Origin: Acetobacteraceae bacterium | GTDB taxonomy: Bacteria > Pseudomonadota > Alphaproteobacteria > Acetobacterales > Acetobacteraceae | DNA: 64,000 nucleotides | Assembly: GCA_030041375.1 (NCBI GenBank) | Contig: JASHOA010000031.1 | Coordinates: 1-64,000, forward strand | Reading direction: 5' to 3' | The notes under the pieces: model-generated | What the model was told of the DNA's origin: nothing | The model's database searches: none | Seen by the model: the letters and a program-made list of their open reading frames with translations, nothing else | Program-made: the position numbers and the translations under genes | Shown: positions 42,418 through 52,400 of the stretch, in pieces | Position numbering within the stretch: position 1 is the stretch's first letter | How the letters are laid out: each line of letters begins with the position of its first letter

Positions 42418-43389
42418 CTACCATGCCGGCCAGGGCTTCACGGCCTCGCGGATGGCAGCCGGCATGCTCGCGGAGTCGACGCCGTAGGCCGGATTGATGA
42501 CGCGGAAGCCGTTCCGGGCCATGATGGCCTGCCCCTCCGGCCCGAGCAGAAGTTCCACGTATTGCGCCGCGAGGGCCGGCACGGGAGTGTTGGTCGGGAT
42601 CGTTACGGCATAGACGATCGGCTTGCCGGGCAAGGCGCCGTTCTTCGTCTCCGCAACACTGCTCTTGTAATATGCCGCGTACGCCGGATCGCTGAGATCG
42701 ATCTTCGCCGGCAGATGCACATATTCGAGCCCGTGCTGCATGGCGTCCGAGCGATAGATCGCAAGATAATCGATCTCCCCGAGCTCGAGGGCCGAGAGCA
42801 GCGCCGTTTCGGTATCGCGCATGTTGGTCAGCGGCGCGTTGGCAAGGACTGCTGAGGCAAGCTTCGGGTCGGCATAGAATTCTGCCGCCAGGCTCAGCAT
42901 TTGCAGCGTCTGGTAGCCGGAAGGATCCGTGTTCGGGTTGGACCGGCCGATCTCGACGCCCGGGCGCGCCAGTACCTTGTACCAGTTATCGGAGGTGAGG
43001 TCCCGCGCGTAGCGGCTTTTGGCAGTATAGGCGAAGGTCATCGCATTGCCTGCGAAACCCACGTACCAGTTTGCATAGGTCTTCCCGCCATCGGTGTGAA
43101 AAAGATATTTCGGGATCACGTGATAATCGGCCGCGGCATAAACGTCCGCACGGTGATGCAGATCCGTGATCCGCCTCGCCATCATGACGCTGCCGCCAAA
43201 CTCCGGCTGAACGACGACGTTCGGATGCTGCTGCTCGAAGACCTTGTCGAGCTGGCGGAACGGTACCGCGAGCGTCCCGGCGGCGAACACCGCAAGGTCG
43301 GTCTCTCCGGCTGCCCGCGCCGGTTCCGGTGCGACGGTTGAGAAAACCATGAGCAGAGCGAGACCTGTCGCGACCACCAAGGCCTTCAT
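42418..43389 (-). CDS. Tungstate/molybdate-binding protein (WtpA/ModA-like)
   Basis: A 323-residue periplasmic protein; ATG with GGGGGAA upstream. The signal peptide ends at ARA ('VFSTVAPEPARAAGETD'). 'LAVFAAGTLAVPFRQLDKVF', 'FGGSVMMARRITDLHHRADVY' and 'IGRSNPNTDPSGYQTLQML' are the WtpA-type blocks, closer to tungstate/molybdate WtpA than to classical ModA. It delivers the oxyanion to the permease. The 128-base leader contains a hairpin (43436-43450, ATCCGC/GCGGAT), which I do not recognise as a Moco riboswitch. It heads the seven-gene operon ending in mobA. Confidence 0.92.
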   Translation of the reverse strand: MKALVVATGLALLMVFSTVAPEPARAAGETDLAVFAAGTLAVPFRQLDKVFEQQHPNVVVQPEFGGSVMMARRITDLHHRADVYAAADYHVIPKYLFHTDGGKTYANWYVGFAGNAMTFAYTAKSRYARDLTSDNWYKVLARPGVEIGRSNPNTDPSGYQTLQMLSLAAEFYADPKLASAVLANAPLTNMRDTETALLSALELGEIDYLAIYRSDAMQHGLEYVHLPAKIDLSDPAYAAYYKSSVAETKNGALPGKPIVYAVTIPTNTPVPALAAQYVELLLGPEGQAIMARNGFRVINPAYGVDSASMPAAIREAVKPWPAW

Positions 43390-43517
43390 GGGACGTTCCC
43401 CCTGATTGCTGGCAAAGCAAAGACTGGCGCGTGCAATCCGCGAAGCGGATCGCCGCGCGGACAGGTATCGCAAAACCCAGCCAACGTCTCCAGCGACCCG
43501 GGAATGCCGCATCGTGG

Positions 43518-43970
43518 CTACTGGATTTGCAAGACCGCGTCCGGCTTGCGAGGCCAGGGATCGAGGGCGAGCGCAAGCTGTTCGGCAGTGGCTTCGCCGA
43601 GATCGAGCATGCCGCCGGTGTAGGGAATCTCGTCCGGCGCCTCGGGATCGAACTCCTCTGTTTCACTGCCGGCCGGCACGAAGCGGACGCTGAAGCGCTC
43701 CTCGACCGAAGCGGGAAATTCATCGAGCGTCACCCGGCAAAGTTGCGTGACACATGCGCTGAGAATGCCGGAGGCACGGATGACGGCGCCCGGTTCACGC
43801 GAGAGCGTAAAATTGCACGAGAGGCTCTCGATCGAGGGCAGGCCGAAGCGACGGGCCAGCGCCCGGCATTCGTCAGGGTTTGCCGCGATCTCGACCTGGT
43901 ACCCCGTCGGAGGGATGGTCGCGAGACGGAGCGGGCGGGAGAGTTCGGACGGTGTGTGGTCCTCCCTCAT
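43518..43970 (-). CDS. DUF177 (YceD-like) protein
   Basis: A 150-residue protein from an ATG overlapping the previous stop (ATGA). The block 'SIESLSCNFTLSRE', then 'GILSACVTQLCRVTLDEFPASVEE' and 'EFDPEAPDEIPYTGGMLDLG', is diagnostic for DUF177. E. coli YceD is needed for normal 23S rRNA levels and lies before rpmF; here the usual alphaproteobacterial partner, a CBP3-type chaperone, precedes it. It is probably cytoplasmic. Confidence 0.9.
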   Translation of the reverse strand: MREDHTPSELSRPLRLATIPPTGYQVEIAANPDECRALARRFGLPSIESLSCNFTLSREPGAVIRASGILSACVTQLCRVTLDEFPASVEERFSVRFVPAGSETEEFDPEAPDEIPYTGGMLDLGEATAEQLALALDPWPRKPDAVLQIQ

Positions 43971-44560
43971 GCGTCGGCAAGGCTCGCGGTAAGAAACCGG
44001 ACCGATCCGGCGGCAAGCGCCGCGAGCGGCTGGTCTGCCAGGTGCTGCTGCTCCGAGCGCACCAGCCGGGCAAGAGCCGCGACGTGGCTCACCGGCGGAT
44101 TGCCGCGCCAGACATTGCGGGCAAGAGCCGCCTCGAGCGGCGCCGGGTCGGGCTCGGCGAGCGCGGCGGCGTAGACGGCGGCCCGGCCATGAAAGGCAGT
44201 CCACATTGCCTTCACCCGCTTGCCGACGGAGAGATCGCCCACCCCCATTTCCCGCAAGTTTACGTCCATATCGTTGAACATGGCGTCGAAAAGGGCCTGC
44301 GCCAGGGCGTGGCCCAGGGGCGGTTCGGCTTCCAGGCGAAAGATCAGCAGTGCGGCATAGAGACCGACAAGGTCGAAGCGACCGTCGAGCGTGTCGGGCA
44401 CGCCGAGGTCACGATAAAGCGCGGGGTGGCGCGCCGCGGCGACCACCGCGCCGTAGAGCACGAAACCGACCCGCTCATGCCGCCGTCGTCCGAAGCCGAA
44501 CACCCGCCTTTCCTTGCCCGAACTGCGGAAAAAGTTGACTTGCGCCGGCCTCCATGACAC
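43967..44560 (-). CDS. Ubiquinol-cytochrome c chaperone (CBP3 family)
   Basis: A 197-residue helical protein. The first 25 basic residues may be over-annotated, and a start near 'VFGFGRRRHERVGF' is possible. 'LYGAVVAAARHPALYRDLGVPDTLDGRFDL' and 'MFNDMDVNLREMGVGDLSVGKRVKAM' are the CBP3/UQCC1 core. Mitochondrial Cbp3 helps cytochrome b assembly of complex III; the bacterial role is presumed similar. It is coupled to the DUF177 gene and divergent from bamE. Confidence 0.88.
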   Translation of the reverse strand: MSWRPAQVNFFRSSGKERRVFGFGRRRHERVGFVLYGAVVAAARHPALYRDLGVPDTLDGRFDLVGLYAALLIFRLEAEPPLGHALAQALFDAMFNDMDVNLREMGVGDLSVGKRVKAMWTAFHGRAAVYAAALAEPDPAPLEAALARNVWRGNPPVSHVAALARLVRSEQQHLADQPLAALAAGSVRFLTASLADA

Positions 44561-44725
44561 CGAGGGCCGGGCGGGAGGCTGATAGCGCGCCCGCCGCCGG
44601 GGTCAACCGGCTTGGCGGATTCCTCGTCGGGCCGCGGCACTGATCGGGGGGATCGAGGATTGACCGGGCTTCGCTTCAACCAAACGCGGCCGACCAGGGC
44701 TCCGCGGAGAGCCTCGCCGGGGCTT

Positions 44726-45220
44726 GTGCGTTTCTTGCCCATGCTCGGGCTGGCGTTCGTGCTGGCCGGATGCGGGCTGTTCACGGCACCCAAGAATTAT
44801 CGTGGCCAGAGCGTGACCCAGGACCAACTGAAGCAGCTTGTGCCGGGAACGACCACCGAAGCGGACGTGACGGCGCTGCTCGGCACGCCGACCAGCCGTG
44901 GCCTCTTCGATTCGAATCGCTGGGCTTATATGGCCCAGGTCACGCGGTCGCGAATCGGTCGGTTCCCTGGGGTTCTGGGCCAGGACGTGGTCGTCCTGAC
45001 GTTCAATGACCAGGGGCTGCTCGAGAAGGTGGAGCATCTCGGCCAGAAACAGGCCGTGCAGGTGAGCATGGCCGGGGGCGCGACCCCCTCGCCGGGTGGC
45101 AGTGCGTCGTTCTTCCAGCAGTTGATCGGGAATGTCGGGCGCTACACGCCAGCGCCGCTGCCGAATACGGCGACCGGCGGCGGGCTCCAGGGCGGCATGC
45201 CGCAGGAGGGCGGTTTGTAG
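44726..45220 (+). CDS. bamE: Outer membrane assembly lipoprotein BamE
   Basis: About 164 residues from GTG 44726; an ATG at 44741 is equally possible, and both precede a lipoprotein signal with lipobox LAGC ('[13 protein letters not shown]'). The frame is open further upstream with no signal-like sequence, so longer forms are rejected. The SmpA/OmlA fold follows ('[19 protein letters not shown]', '[21 protein letters not shown]', '[18 protein letters not shown]'). It belongs to the BAM complex that folds beta-barrel proteins. The C-terminus is Gly/Ser/Pro-rich. Confidence 0.92.
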   Translation: MRFLPMLGLAFVLAGCGLFTAPKNYRGQSVTQDQLKQLVPGTTTEADVTALLGTPTSRGLFDSNRWAYMAQVTRSRIGRFPGVLGQDVVVLTFNDQGLLEKVEHLGQKQAVQVSMAGGATPSPGGSASFFQQLIGNVGRYTPAPLPNTATGGGLQGGMPQEGGL

Positions 45221-45225
45221 CAGCA

Positions 45226-45882
45226 GTGAAAGAGGCCGGCCGTCCCGGTCGCGATCTCGCCCCCAGGCCGGACTTCGTGCTCGAGGCGAAGGCGGGCGGG
45301 CGCGTCGCAGGGGTGGATGAGGCAGGGAGAGGGCCGCTGGCCGGGCCGGTGCTGGCGGCCGCCGTCGTCTTCCGCCGCCGGCCACCGGTGGCTCTGGCCG
45401 TACTGATCGACGATTCGAAGCGGCTTTCACGGCAGGCGCGTGAAACCGCGTTCGTGGCGCTCTTCGGGTACGGGATGGCCGAGATCGGCCTCGGCGCTGC
45501 ATCGGTCGCAGAGATTGCGACGCTCAATATCCTGGGTGCGACGCTGCTCGCCATGCGCCGGGCAGTCGCCCGCCTGCCCGGCCCGCCGGACCTTGCCCTG
45601 ATCGACGGCAACGTTGCCCCGCCCCTCTCCTGCCGGGCCCTGACCGTAATCGGCGGGGATCAACGTTGCCTTTCGATCGCCGCCGCCTCGATCGTCGCGA
45701 AAGTGGTGCGCGATCGCGCCATGGCGCGCCTTTCGGCCCGCTTCCCAGGCTATGGTTGGGCGGAGAATGCAGGCTATGCGACCGCGGCGCACCGGGCGGC
45801 GATCGGGCGGCTGGGTGCCACCCCGCATCACCGGGTAGGGTTCGGGATGCTGCTCAAAGAAGTGGCACCTGAGGGCAGTTGA
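45226..45882 (+). CDS. rnhB: Ribonuclease HII
   Basis: A 218-residue enzyme from GTG 45226, five bases after bamE. The active site '[14 protein letters not shown]' supplies the Asp-Glu pair, and the third and fourth acidic residues lie in '[10 protein letters not shown]' and 'RDRAMARL'. It removes RNA from RNA-DNA hybrids and misincorporated ribonucleotides. The pairing with a CcrM-type methyltransferase downstream is characteristic of alphaproteobacteria. Confidence 0.96.
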   Translation: MKEAGRPGRDLAPRPDFVLEAKAGGRVAGVDEAGRGPLAGPVLAAAVVFRRRPPVALAVLIDDSKRLSRQARETAFVALFGYGMAEIGLGAASVAEIATLNILGATLLAMRRAVARLPGPPDLALIDGNVAPPLSCRALTVIGGDQRCLSIAAASIVAKVVRDRAMARLSARFPGYGWAENAGYATAAHRAAIGRLGATPHHRVGFGMLLKEVAPEGS

Positions 45883-45906
45883 CGCGGCGCGGTTCGACCC
45901 ACCACC

Positions 45907-47073
45907 ATGGGGTTCATCGGCGCCGTCCGGAGGAACGTGGCGATCGTCCACGAATTGCCGCTCGACCAGTTGCTGCTCGGCGAGTGCGTGCAGATCATGC
46001 GGATGCTGCCGGCCGCTTCGATTGAATGCGTGTTCGCGGATCCGCCGTACAATCTGCAGCTTCGCGGTGAGCTGAGAAGGCCCGATGACAGCGTCGTCGA
46101 TGGCGTGGACGAGGAGTGGGACCGCTTTTCCGATTTCTCGGAATACGACCGGTTCACCAGGGATTGGCTCGGCGAATGCCGCCGCGTGCTCAGGAAGGAC
46201 GGCACGCTCTGGGTGATCGGCGCCTATCACAACATCTTCCGCATCGGCGGCATGATGCAGGATCTCGGATTCTGGCTGCTGAACGACATCGTTTGGCGGA
46301 AGGCGAACCCGATGCCGAATTTTCGCGGCCGACGCTTCACCAACGCCCACGAGACGCTGATCTGGGCGGCGCGCGGGCGGGATTCGCGGCATCGGTTCAA
46401 TTACCAGGCGATGAAGGCCCTGAACGACGACGTGCAGATGCGAAGCGACTGGCTGCTGCCGCTCTGCACCGGCGAGGAACGGCTGCGCAACGCGCACGGG
46501 CTCAAGCTGCATCCGACCCAGAAGCCGGAGGCGCTGCTGCATCGCGTATTGATTGCGTGCACCCTGCCCGAAGACGTCGTGCTCGATCCGTTCGCGGGGA
46601 CCGGGACCACCGCGGTGGTGGCGAAACGGCTGGGCCGGCATTTCATCGGCATCGAGCGCCACCCGGCCTATGTCGAGGCAGCGCTGGCACGTCTCAAGCG
46701 CACGCGGCGGCTGCCGGCAGAGGGCCTCGCGGTCACGCCTTCGAAGCGGGACCAGCCGCGGATTCCGTTCGGTAGCCTGGTGGAGCGCGGTCTCGTTGTG
46801 CCCGGCAGCCGCCTCTACGACCGCACTCGGCGCGTGGTGGCGACGGTCGCAGCCGACGGGACGCTGCAAGCCGGGACGGTGCGGGGATCGATCCACCAGG
46901 TCGGGGCGGCCCTCAGCAATGCCCCCTCCTGCAACGGCTGGGTGTTCTGGCACTTCGAGCGCGGGGGCAAGCTTGTTCCGCTCGATACCTTGCGCAGCGA
47001 GCAGTCGCGGCTCGAGCAGAATCCGACACAACCCGCGGCGGGCGAGGCGAAGGAGCGCTCCGGCTCGGAGTGA
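45907..47073 (+). CDS. ccrM: CcrM-type adenine-specific DNA methyltransferase (GANTC)
   Basis: A 388-residue beta-class N6-adenine methyltransferase. Motif IV is 'FADPPYNLQL', motif I is 'DPFAGTGTTAVVAKRLGRHF', and the target region lies between. The C-terminal extension ('GSIHQVGAALSNAPSCNGW' followed by VFWHFER) is the CcrM-specific DNA-binding module. In Caulobacter and relatives it methylates GANTC late in the cell cycle. Its stop overlaps the GTG of the following membrane gene. A degraded copy of this C-terminal module occurs at 49252-49440. Confidence 0.96.
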   Translation: MGFIGAVRRNVAIVHELPLDQLLLGECVQIMRMLPAASIECVFADPPYNLQLRGELRRPDDSVVDGVDEEWDRFSDFSEYDRFTRDWLGECRRVLRKDGTLWVIGAYHNIFRIGGMMQDLGFWLLNDIVWRKANPMPNFRGRRFTNAHETLIWAARGRDSRHRFNYQAMKALNDDVQMRSDWLLPLCTGEERLRNAHGLKLHPTQKPEALLHRVLIACTLPEDVVLDPFAGTGTTAVVAKRLGRHFIGIERHPAYVEAALARLKRTRRLPAEGLAVTPSKRDQPRIPFGSLVERGLVVPGSRLYDRTRRVVATVAADGTLQAGTVRGSIHQVGAALSNAPSCNGWVFWHFERGGKLVPLDTLRSEQSRLEQNPTQPAAGEAKERSGSE

Positions 47074-49217
47074 GCAAGACGGTCAAGTCGTACGCCGGCA
47101 TCGCGGACCGACCCGTGGCAGCAAGGCGTCAGGCCACATGGCGGGTCGATGCGCTAGCGGCGTCGATCTTTCTGGCACTCGGCCTGGGGCTCGTGCTCCT
47201 CCCCTACACGACGGGCCGGAAATTGCCCGGCGATCTCGGCGACTCGCGCTTCAATCTCGCTCTGCTCGAGTTCTTCTACCGCACGCTGCTGGCTCTCCTG
47301 CATGGTCGGCCGGCAAATTTCCTGAATGCCCCGTTCTTCTATCCCTGGCCGAAAGTTACGAACTTTTCGGACACGTTTTGGGGGAATGGAGAAGTCTACG
47401 CGCTGGCAAGAGCGCTGGGCGCGGCCGAGCTTGCGGCATTCCGCGCCTGGTTCTTAGCCGGCTTCGCGCTCACTTACATCGCCGCGTTCTTGAGCCTCCG
47501 TAAACTCGGACTCCGGACCTTCGGGGCCGCCACCGGCGCCTTCCTCTTCACCTTCCCTCTGCCAATGGCCGCCCAGTTCGATCACGTACAACTGGTTTAT
47601 CGGCTCTGGATCCCACCTGCGGTCCTGGCCTTCGACGGCTTCCTGACGCGGCGAAGCCTCCGAGCCGGCGCTGCCTCGGTGCTGTTCGTAGCCCTCCAGC
47701 TTGCGGTTAGCATCTACCTCGGCCTGTTCCTCTGCCTCCTCCTCGCCTCTTATGCAGCCGCACTCTGCCTCGTTGCGCGAAACCGCCTCGCCCTGCCTCG
47801 ATGGGCTGCTGCTCGTTCCGCTGGTGCGACCACGCTCGTCACGACGGGCATTATTTTCGCAGCCGGGCTCGTCGTGCTCGCCGTCGTTGGTATTCCCTAT
47901 TTCGACGTGCAATCGATGTACGGATTCACCCGCTCCTGGCACGACGTGGCGGAAGGTTTACCGCGACCAGCGTCCTATCTGCTTACCGGCGCGTCCACAC
48001 TCTGGCCGAACCTCTCGAGCCGGTTCCCGGTCCCCCTCCTGGTCGAGCAGCAGATATTCCCCGGCGCCGCCGCTATCGTTCCGTTCGCCTGGTTCCTGCT
48101 CTCGAGCCGCGCCCGCGCTCGCCATTTGCTCATTGCTCCGATGCTTGTTTGCGCGGCGATTCTGTTCGTCCTCACGATCGATCTGGGTGGGCATACGCTC
48201 TATCGGCTGATCTATCCGCTACCAGGATTTTCCGCCATTCGTGCGGTAGCACGCATCGTCTTCGTGACAATGCTGCCAGTTGCTGTGCTATTCGGCTTGC
48301 TGGTCGACGATCTCACCGCACCGGGATCGTACCGCCTGCAGCGCGGCTTCCTTGCCGTGCTCGTATCCGGATTCATGGTGGTGGAATGCTCGCTGGTCAA
48401 TCATTACGGATCAGCTCCGACCGAATGGAGCGCGCGCCTCGAGGCGCTCGAATCCCGCCTTCCAAAGCACCTGCCGCCGCGGGCCGTCCTCGCGATCGCG
48501 ACGCCCTCTCTTGGCCCGGGAACCGATTGGGCATGGATCCTGCCTCAGATCGATGCGGAGATAGCCGCAGCCACCTTCGGCATCAGCACGATGAACGGCT
48601 ATTCCGGTAATCGTCCGCCGACCTGGAAAACCATCACGACCTGCGAGGATATCGCGTACAATATCCGGGCGGGGTGGCACTTCCTCGAAGAGCACCGGCT
48701 CTCCACCCCACATATCACGGCGAACCGCCTCGTGCTCGTCGGTTTCGGGCCGTGCAACCCGGTCCCACTGGCCCGTGACCCGATCCTGGAACTCGGCCGC
48801 ACCTACCACTTCTCCCAGGGGGCAGTGGGAAACGAATTCCTTGCCGACGGCTTCTCCTATCCCGAAAGTTGGGGCAGGTGGACGGACCGAAAGGACGCAT
48901 TTCTCTTCTTTAGACTCTCTACCGCGCCGCGGAGACCAGTGTCTCTGGATGTTGGGGCCACCGCGCTCTCTCCCGCCGCGGATCGGCGCCAGGTGGTGAC
49001 CGTTCTTGCCAACGGACGTAGCTGCGGCAGCTTGGTCATAACCACGAACCAGTCACACGGAAGGGCCACCTGCCCCGCTGACGCGCTCCGCGCCGGAGAC
49101 AATATGCTGCGCCTTCACATCGAGCACCCCACGCGCCCGATCGATCTCGGGACGGGGAAGGACCGGCGGGATCTCGGTCTCGGCCTGGAGGCGCTTACGA
49201 TCACGCCGGAGCGATAG
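47070..49217 (+). CDS. Polytopic membrane protein, possible GT-C-type glycosyltransferase
   Basis: A 715-residue protein, with a GTG overlapping the ccrM stop (GTGA). About eleven hydrophobic helices (residues 30-450) carry a first periplasmic loop with acidic residues ('LPGDLGDSRFNLALLEFFYR'), as in GT-C glycosyltransferases, and a 250-residue C-terminal soluble domain. The loop 'DLGDSRFNL' is the candidate catalytic site. The substrate is unknown; the next genes are sugar transferases, so cell-surface glycan work is likely. The gene lies between intact ccrM and a decayed copy of the ccrM 3' end, which suggests that it was inserted there. Confidence 0.7.
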   Translation: MSKTVKSYAGIADRPVAARRQATWRVDALAASIFLALGLGLVLLPYTTGRKLPGDLGDSRFNLALLEFFYRTLLALLHGRPANFLNAPFFYPWPKVTNFSDTFWGNGEVYALARALGAAELAAFRAWFLAGFALTYIAAFLSLRKLGLRTFGAATGAFLFTFPLPMAAQFDHVQLVYRLWIPPAVLAFDGFLTRRSLRAGAASVLFVALQLAVSIYLGLFLCLLLASYAAALCLVARNRLALPRWAAARSAGATTLVTTGIIFAAGLVVLAVVGIPYFDVQSMYGFTRSWHDVAEGLPRPASYLLTGASTLWPNLSSRFPVPLLVEQQIFPGAAAIVPFAWFLLSSRARARHLLIAPMLVCAAILFVLTIDLGGHTLYRLIYPLPGFSAIRAVARIVFVTMLPVAVLFGLLVDDLTAPGSYRLQRGFLAVLVSGFMVVECSLVNHYGSAPTEWSARLEALESRLPKHLPPRAVLAIATPSLGPGTDWAWILPQIDAEIAAATFGISTMNGYSGNRPPTWKTITTCEDIAYNIRAGWHFLEEHRLSTPHITANRLVLVGFGPCNPVPLARDPILELGRTYHFSQGAVGNEFLADGFSYPESWGRWTDRKDAFLFFRLSTAPRRPVSLDVGATALSPAADRRQVVTVLANGRSCGSLVITTNQSHGRATCPADALRAGDNMLRLHIEHPTRPIDLGTGKDRRDLGLGLEALTITPER

Positions 49218-49251
49218 CTTCGGCGGCCTACGGCGCGCGGACCAAAGGACT

Positions 49252-49440
49252 GGGACCAATCCACGAGGTCGGCGCGGCGCCCCTCATGCCCCCTCCTGCT
49301 ATCGCTGGGTGTTCTCGCACTTCGAGCGCGATGGCAAGCTGCTCGCTCTGGATGTGCCGCAGGTGGCGGAGGCGCGACGCGCCGGCGATGCAGCAGCGAG
49401 CGGCGATGCCGCCTCCCGGCGCGGCGGGAATCGCCACATC
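49252..49440 (+). pseudogene. Frameshifted copy of the ccrM 3' end
   Basis: DNA from 49252 matches the ccrM stretch near 46885-46990 with substitutions and a small indel. One frame reads PIHEVGAAP (compare SIHQVGAAL in CcrM), then similarity continues in another frame as 'RWVFSHFERDGKLLALDV' (compare WVFWHFERGGKLVPLD). It ends near the antisense 3' end of the glycosyltransferase gene. No function is expected; it marks a duplication or replacement of the ccrM end. Confidence 0.8.
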
Positions 49441-52400
49441 AGCGCGCGAACTGGCTCTCTTCCTCGGCCGCCATTCGCGACTGGACGAACTGCTCGGCGA
49501 CGAGACCGCGCAGCATGCCGCTGAACCGTTCGCCCGTGCGCCCCCAGTCGTGCTGTTCGAGCCAGCTCGCGGCGGCGGCCTGCAGCGACTGCCTGCGTTG
49601 CCTGTCACCGAGCAGTGCCGAGATCGCCTCCGCAAGCTGCGCGGGCTCCTCTGCGCTCACGCGCGCCGCCGCCTCCTCCGCCTCCTCGAAGATCGAAACA
49701 TCGCTGACCGCAAGCGGCACCAGCGACACCAGAGCCGTCCTGAAGGCGCCGCTCGCCGATTCCTCGCTCTTCCGATAGGGCAACACGACCAAGTCACAGC
49801 CGCGCAGCAACTCGTTGACACGTTCGATCGGCAGGAACTCGGTATGCCACTCGATGCGATCACCGATCCCGAGCGCTACGGCAAGTGACTGGCAGCGCGC
49901 GATTTCGGCCGCGGATTCGGCGATCGGAAACTCAGCCGTGACGAGCCTCAGCCGCGTTCCCGGCCATTCCCGACTGAGGGCGGCGATCGCCTCGATCAGC
50001 GTGCCGATGCCCTTGTGGCGGAGAAAGAACCCGTGGCAACCGATCAGCGGCGGGTCTCCGGGCGACAGCGCGCGCACCAGCGGCGGCGACTTCGGTGCCG
50101 CGGCGCCGTGCGGCAGGAGCGTGATATTGCTTCCGCATCCTGCTGCATTGAGCCGGTTGAGGTCGGCCAGGCGATGCACGACGACACGCGAGACGCCTCT
50201 CAGCGCCGCGAGCACATCCGCTCGTTCCGCAGCTGGAAGATCGAACAGAACCTCCAGGCTGTGCAGGAATAGAACGACCAGCCGTCCGGAAAGGCGAGGG
50301 TCGGCAAGCAGCGCGGCAAGTGCCGGCCAGGAGATCAGGCCCGGTTGGTGCTGGACCACGACCGCGGCCGGATCTTCCTCGGATATGGCCCGTGCCAGAT
50401 CAGCCATCGTTTCCGACGCTCCGGCGTGCCAGGCGATCCGCACGCCAGGCCCGCCCGGCTTCGGTACTGCCGCGGCGGTCCGATCGTCGCAAAAAATGAT
50501 CAGATCGCCGCCGGCCAGGCCGGAGTGCTCCAGGAGAGCGCGCGAATATTCGGCGATCCCGCAACGCACGTTCCAACTGCTGATCCAGCCGATGCGGAAG
50601 GGTCCGAGCGGGAAATCGACCAACAGTGTGCTCACCGCCTCGGCAATCCGCCGGCACCAGTGTGCGCGCTCCGCCGCCTGCGTGGCCCGCACCCGAGCCG
50701 CGGCGGCGCGGCGCGCAAAGCCGGCGCGGCCCTCGGGATCGCGAAACTCACGCAGTGCGGCGACCAGATCATCCTCGTCCGGCTCGACCCAGAGCGCGTG
50801 CGGTGCGGCGAGGTGACTCTTCGAGCGAGCAAACCGATAAGTAACCAGCCGCGCTTCGTCGGGCCCGCAAAAGTCACGATGCCCGCCGAAGCCGGTGACG
50901 ATCAGCGGAATTCCCGCCACCATCGCCTCGAGAGCGGGCAGATTGAAACCCTCGCCGCGCGTCGGCAGCACCATGGCGTCCGCCTCGCGATAGAGCGCGA
51001 GCATGTCCGCCTCCGTCAGGTCGCGGCTGATCAGCACGATTTCCGCTGAGTGGGGAAAACGCGCGCGGATCTCGGCGATCTGCTCTTCGATCGCGTTATG
51101 CGGGTTCGGAAAGGTCTTGATCACGAGCCTGACCGGCTCGCCAGCCGGGAACGCGCGGGCGAAAGCGGCCAGCAGCACATCCGCACCCTTGCGCGGAAAG
51201 GCCGAAGAGACATGCAGGAAGGTCGTGATATTGCCGGGGGCAGCATGCTTGCGCTCTGCCGCGATCGCTCTGAAGCCATCCATCTCTGGTGCCTGGCCCA
51301 CGGTGGCAACCGCGATCGAGAGGCCGGAATCAACCAACGCCTTCGCAACAAACCGGCTGGGTGCCAGAACGCCGTCGAAGCCGCCGGCAAGTGTCGCAAT
51401 CATCGAGGCCGGCAACAGCGATTCCTCCCAGGCGAGGAACGCGAGCTTGAGGTCGAAGGGACCGCGGGGGACGAAAACAGGATAATGCTGGCTGATCGCG
51501 ATCTCCGGTCCGCTCGGCGGAGCCTCTCGCAAGGCAAGCCGGGCGATTGCCGGGCGCTCCTCCTGCGGCACCTCGTCCAGCCAACTCGTGGGTTCGCCTT
51601 CGACAGGAAGCACGCGTACCATGCCAGGCCGCGCCTCTTCCAGCGCCCGCGCGAGACTGCGATTGATCGCAGCCAGGCTATAGGTCTTGTTGATGTGTCC
51701 TGTCACCGCGAAGCGCAGATTGGCGGCAACCTGAGCGCGCGTCGCCGCCGGGATCAGCGGGCGCGCGCCGGCGGCGGTCAATGCAACGGAAAGCGCCGGC
51801 ATACACTGCGGCAGCCGGAATCGATCGAGCGTGGCGCGCTGCTTCGCCACTCTGGCCGCGCGCAACGCCGGGTCCTCGGCAAGCCGGAGCATCGCGCGTG
51901 CGACGGCATCCGGAGCACGCTCCGCTAGCAGGGCATCCGCGTCGTCGAGCGTGTACGGGACGGCTCCCGCCGGCCAGGCAAGCACCGGAACGCCGAACGC
52001 CATCGCCTCGACGAGCGGGACGCCAAATCCCTCATGGCGGCTCAAAGAAACATAAAGGTCGGCCGCGCGGTACCATCCATCCAATTCCGCTTCCGGAACC
52101 CAGCCCGCCAGCAGCACGCTGTCGGCGAGACCATGCCTGGCGATCCGTGCCTTGACCGCGCTCGCGGTACTTTCCTTCTCGCTTTCGAAACGTCCGACCA
52201 GCACGAGGCGGCATGGTCGCCCAAAGGCCTTGCGGAAACAGGCGAAGGCGTCGACCAGCTCGACCTGTCCCTTGGCGGCCTGAACCCGCCCGACAAACAG
52301 CACGGTGAAGGGTTGGCCGGATCGACAGCGTACGGCACGGGCCGCCCGCCGTTCGAGTGCCGCGATATCGAACAGCACCGGGCATTCGAGGGCGGCCTGA

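Noticed and set aside
43390-43517. Possible Moco/Tuco riboswitch upstream of the WtpA-like gene
   Set aside because: Only one 6-bp hairpin is present; the conserved GNRA-like receptor and Moco-motif purine blocks that I know of are not visible.
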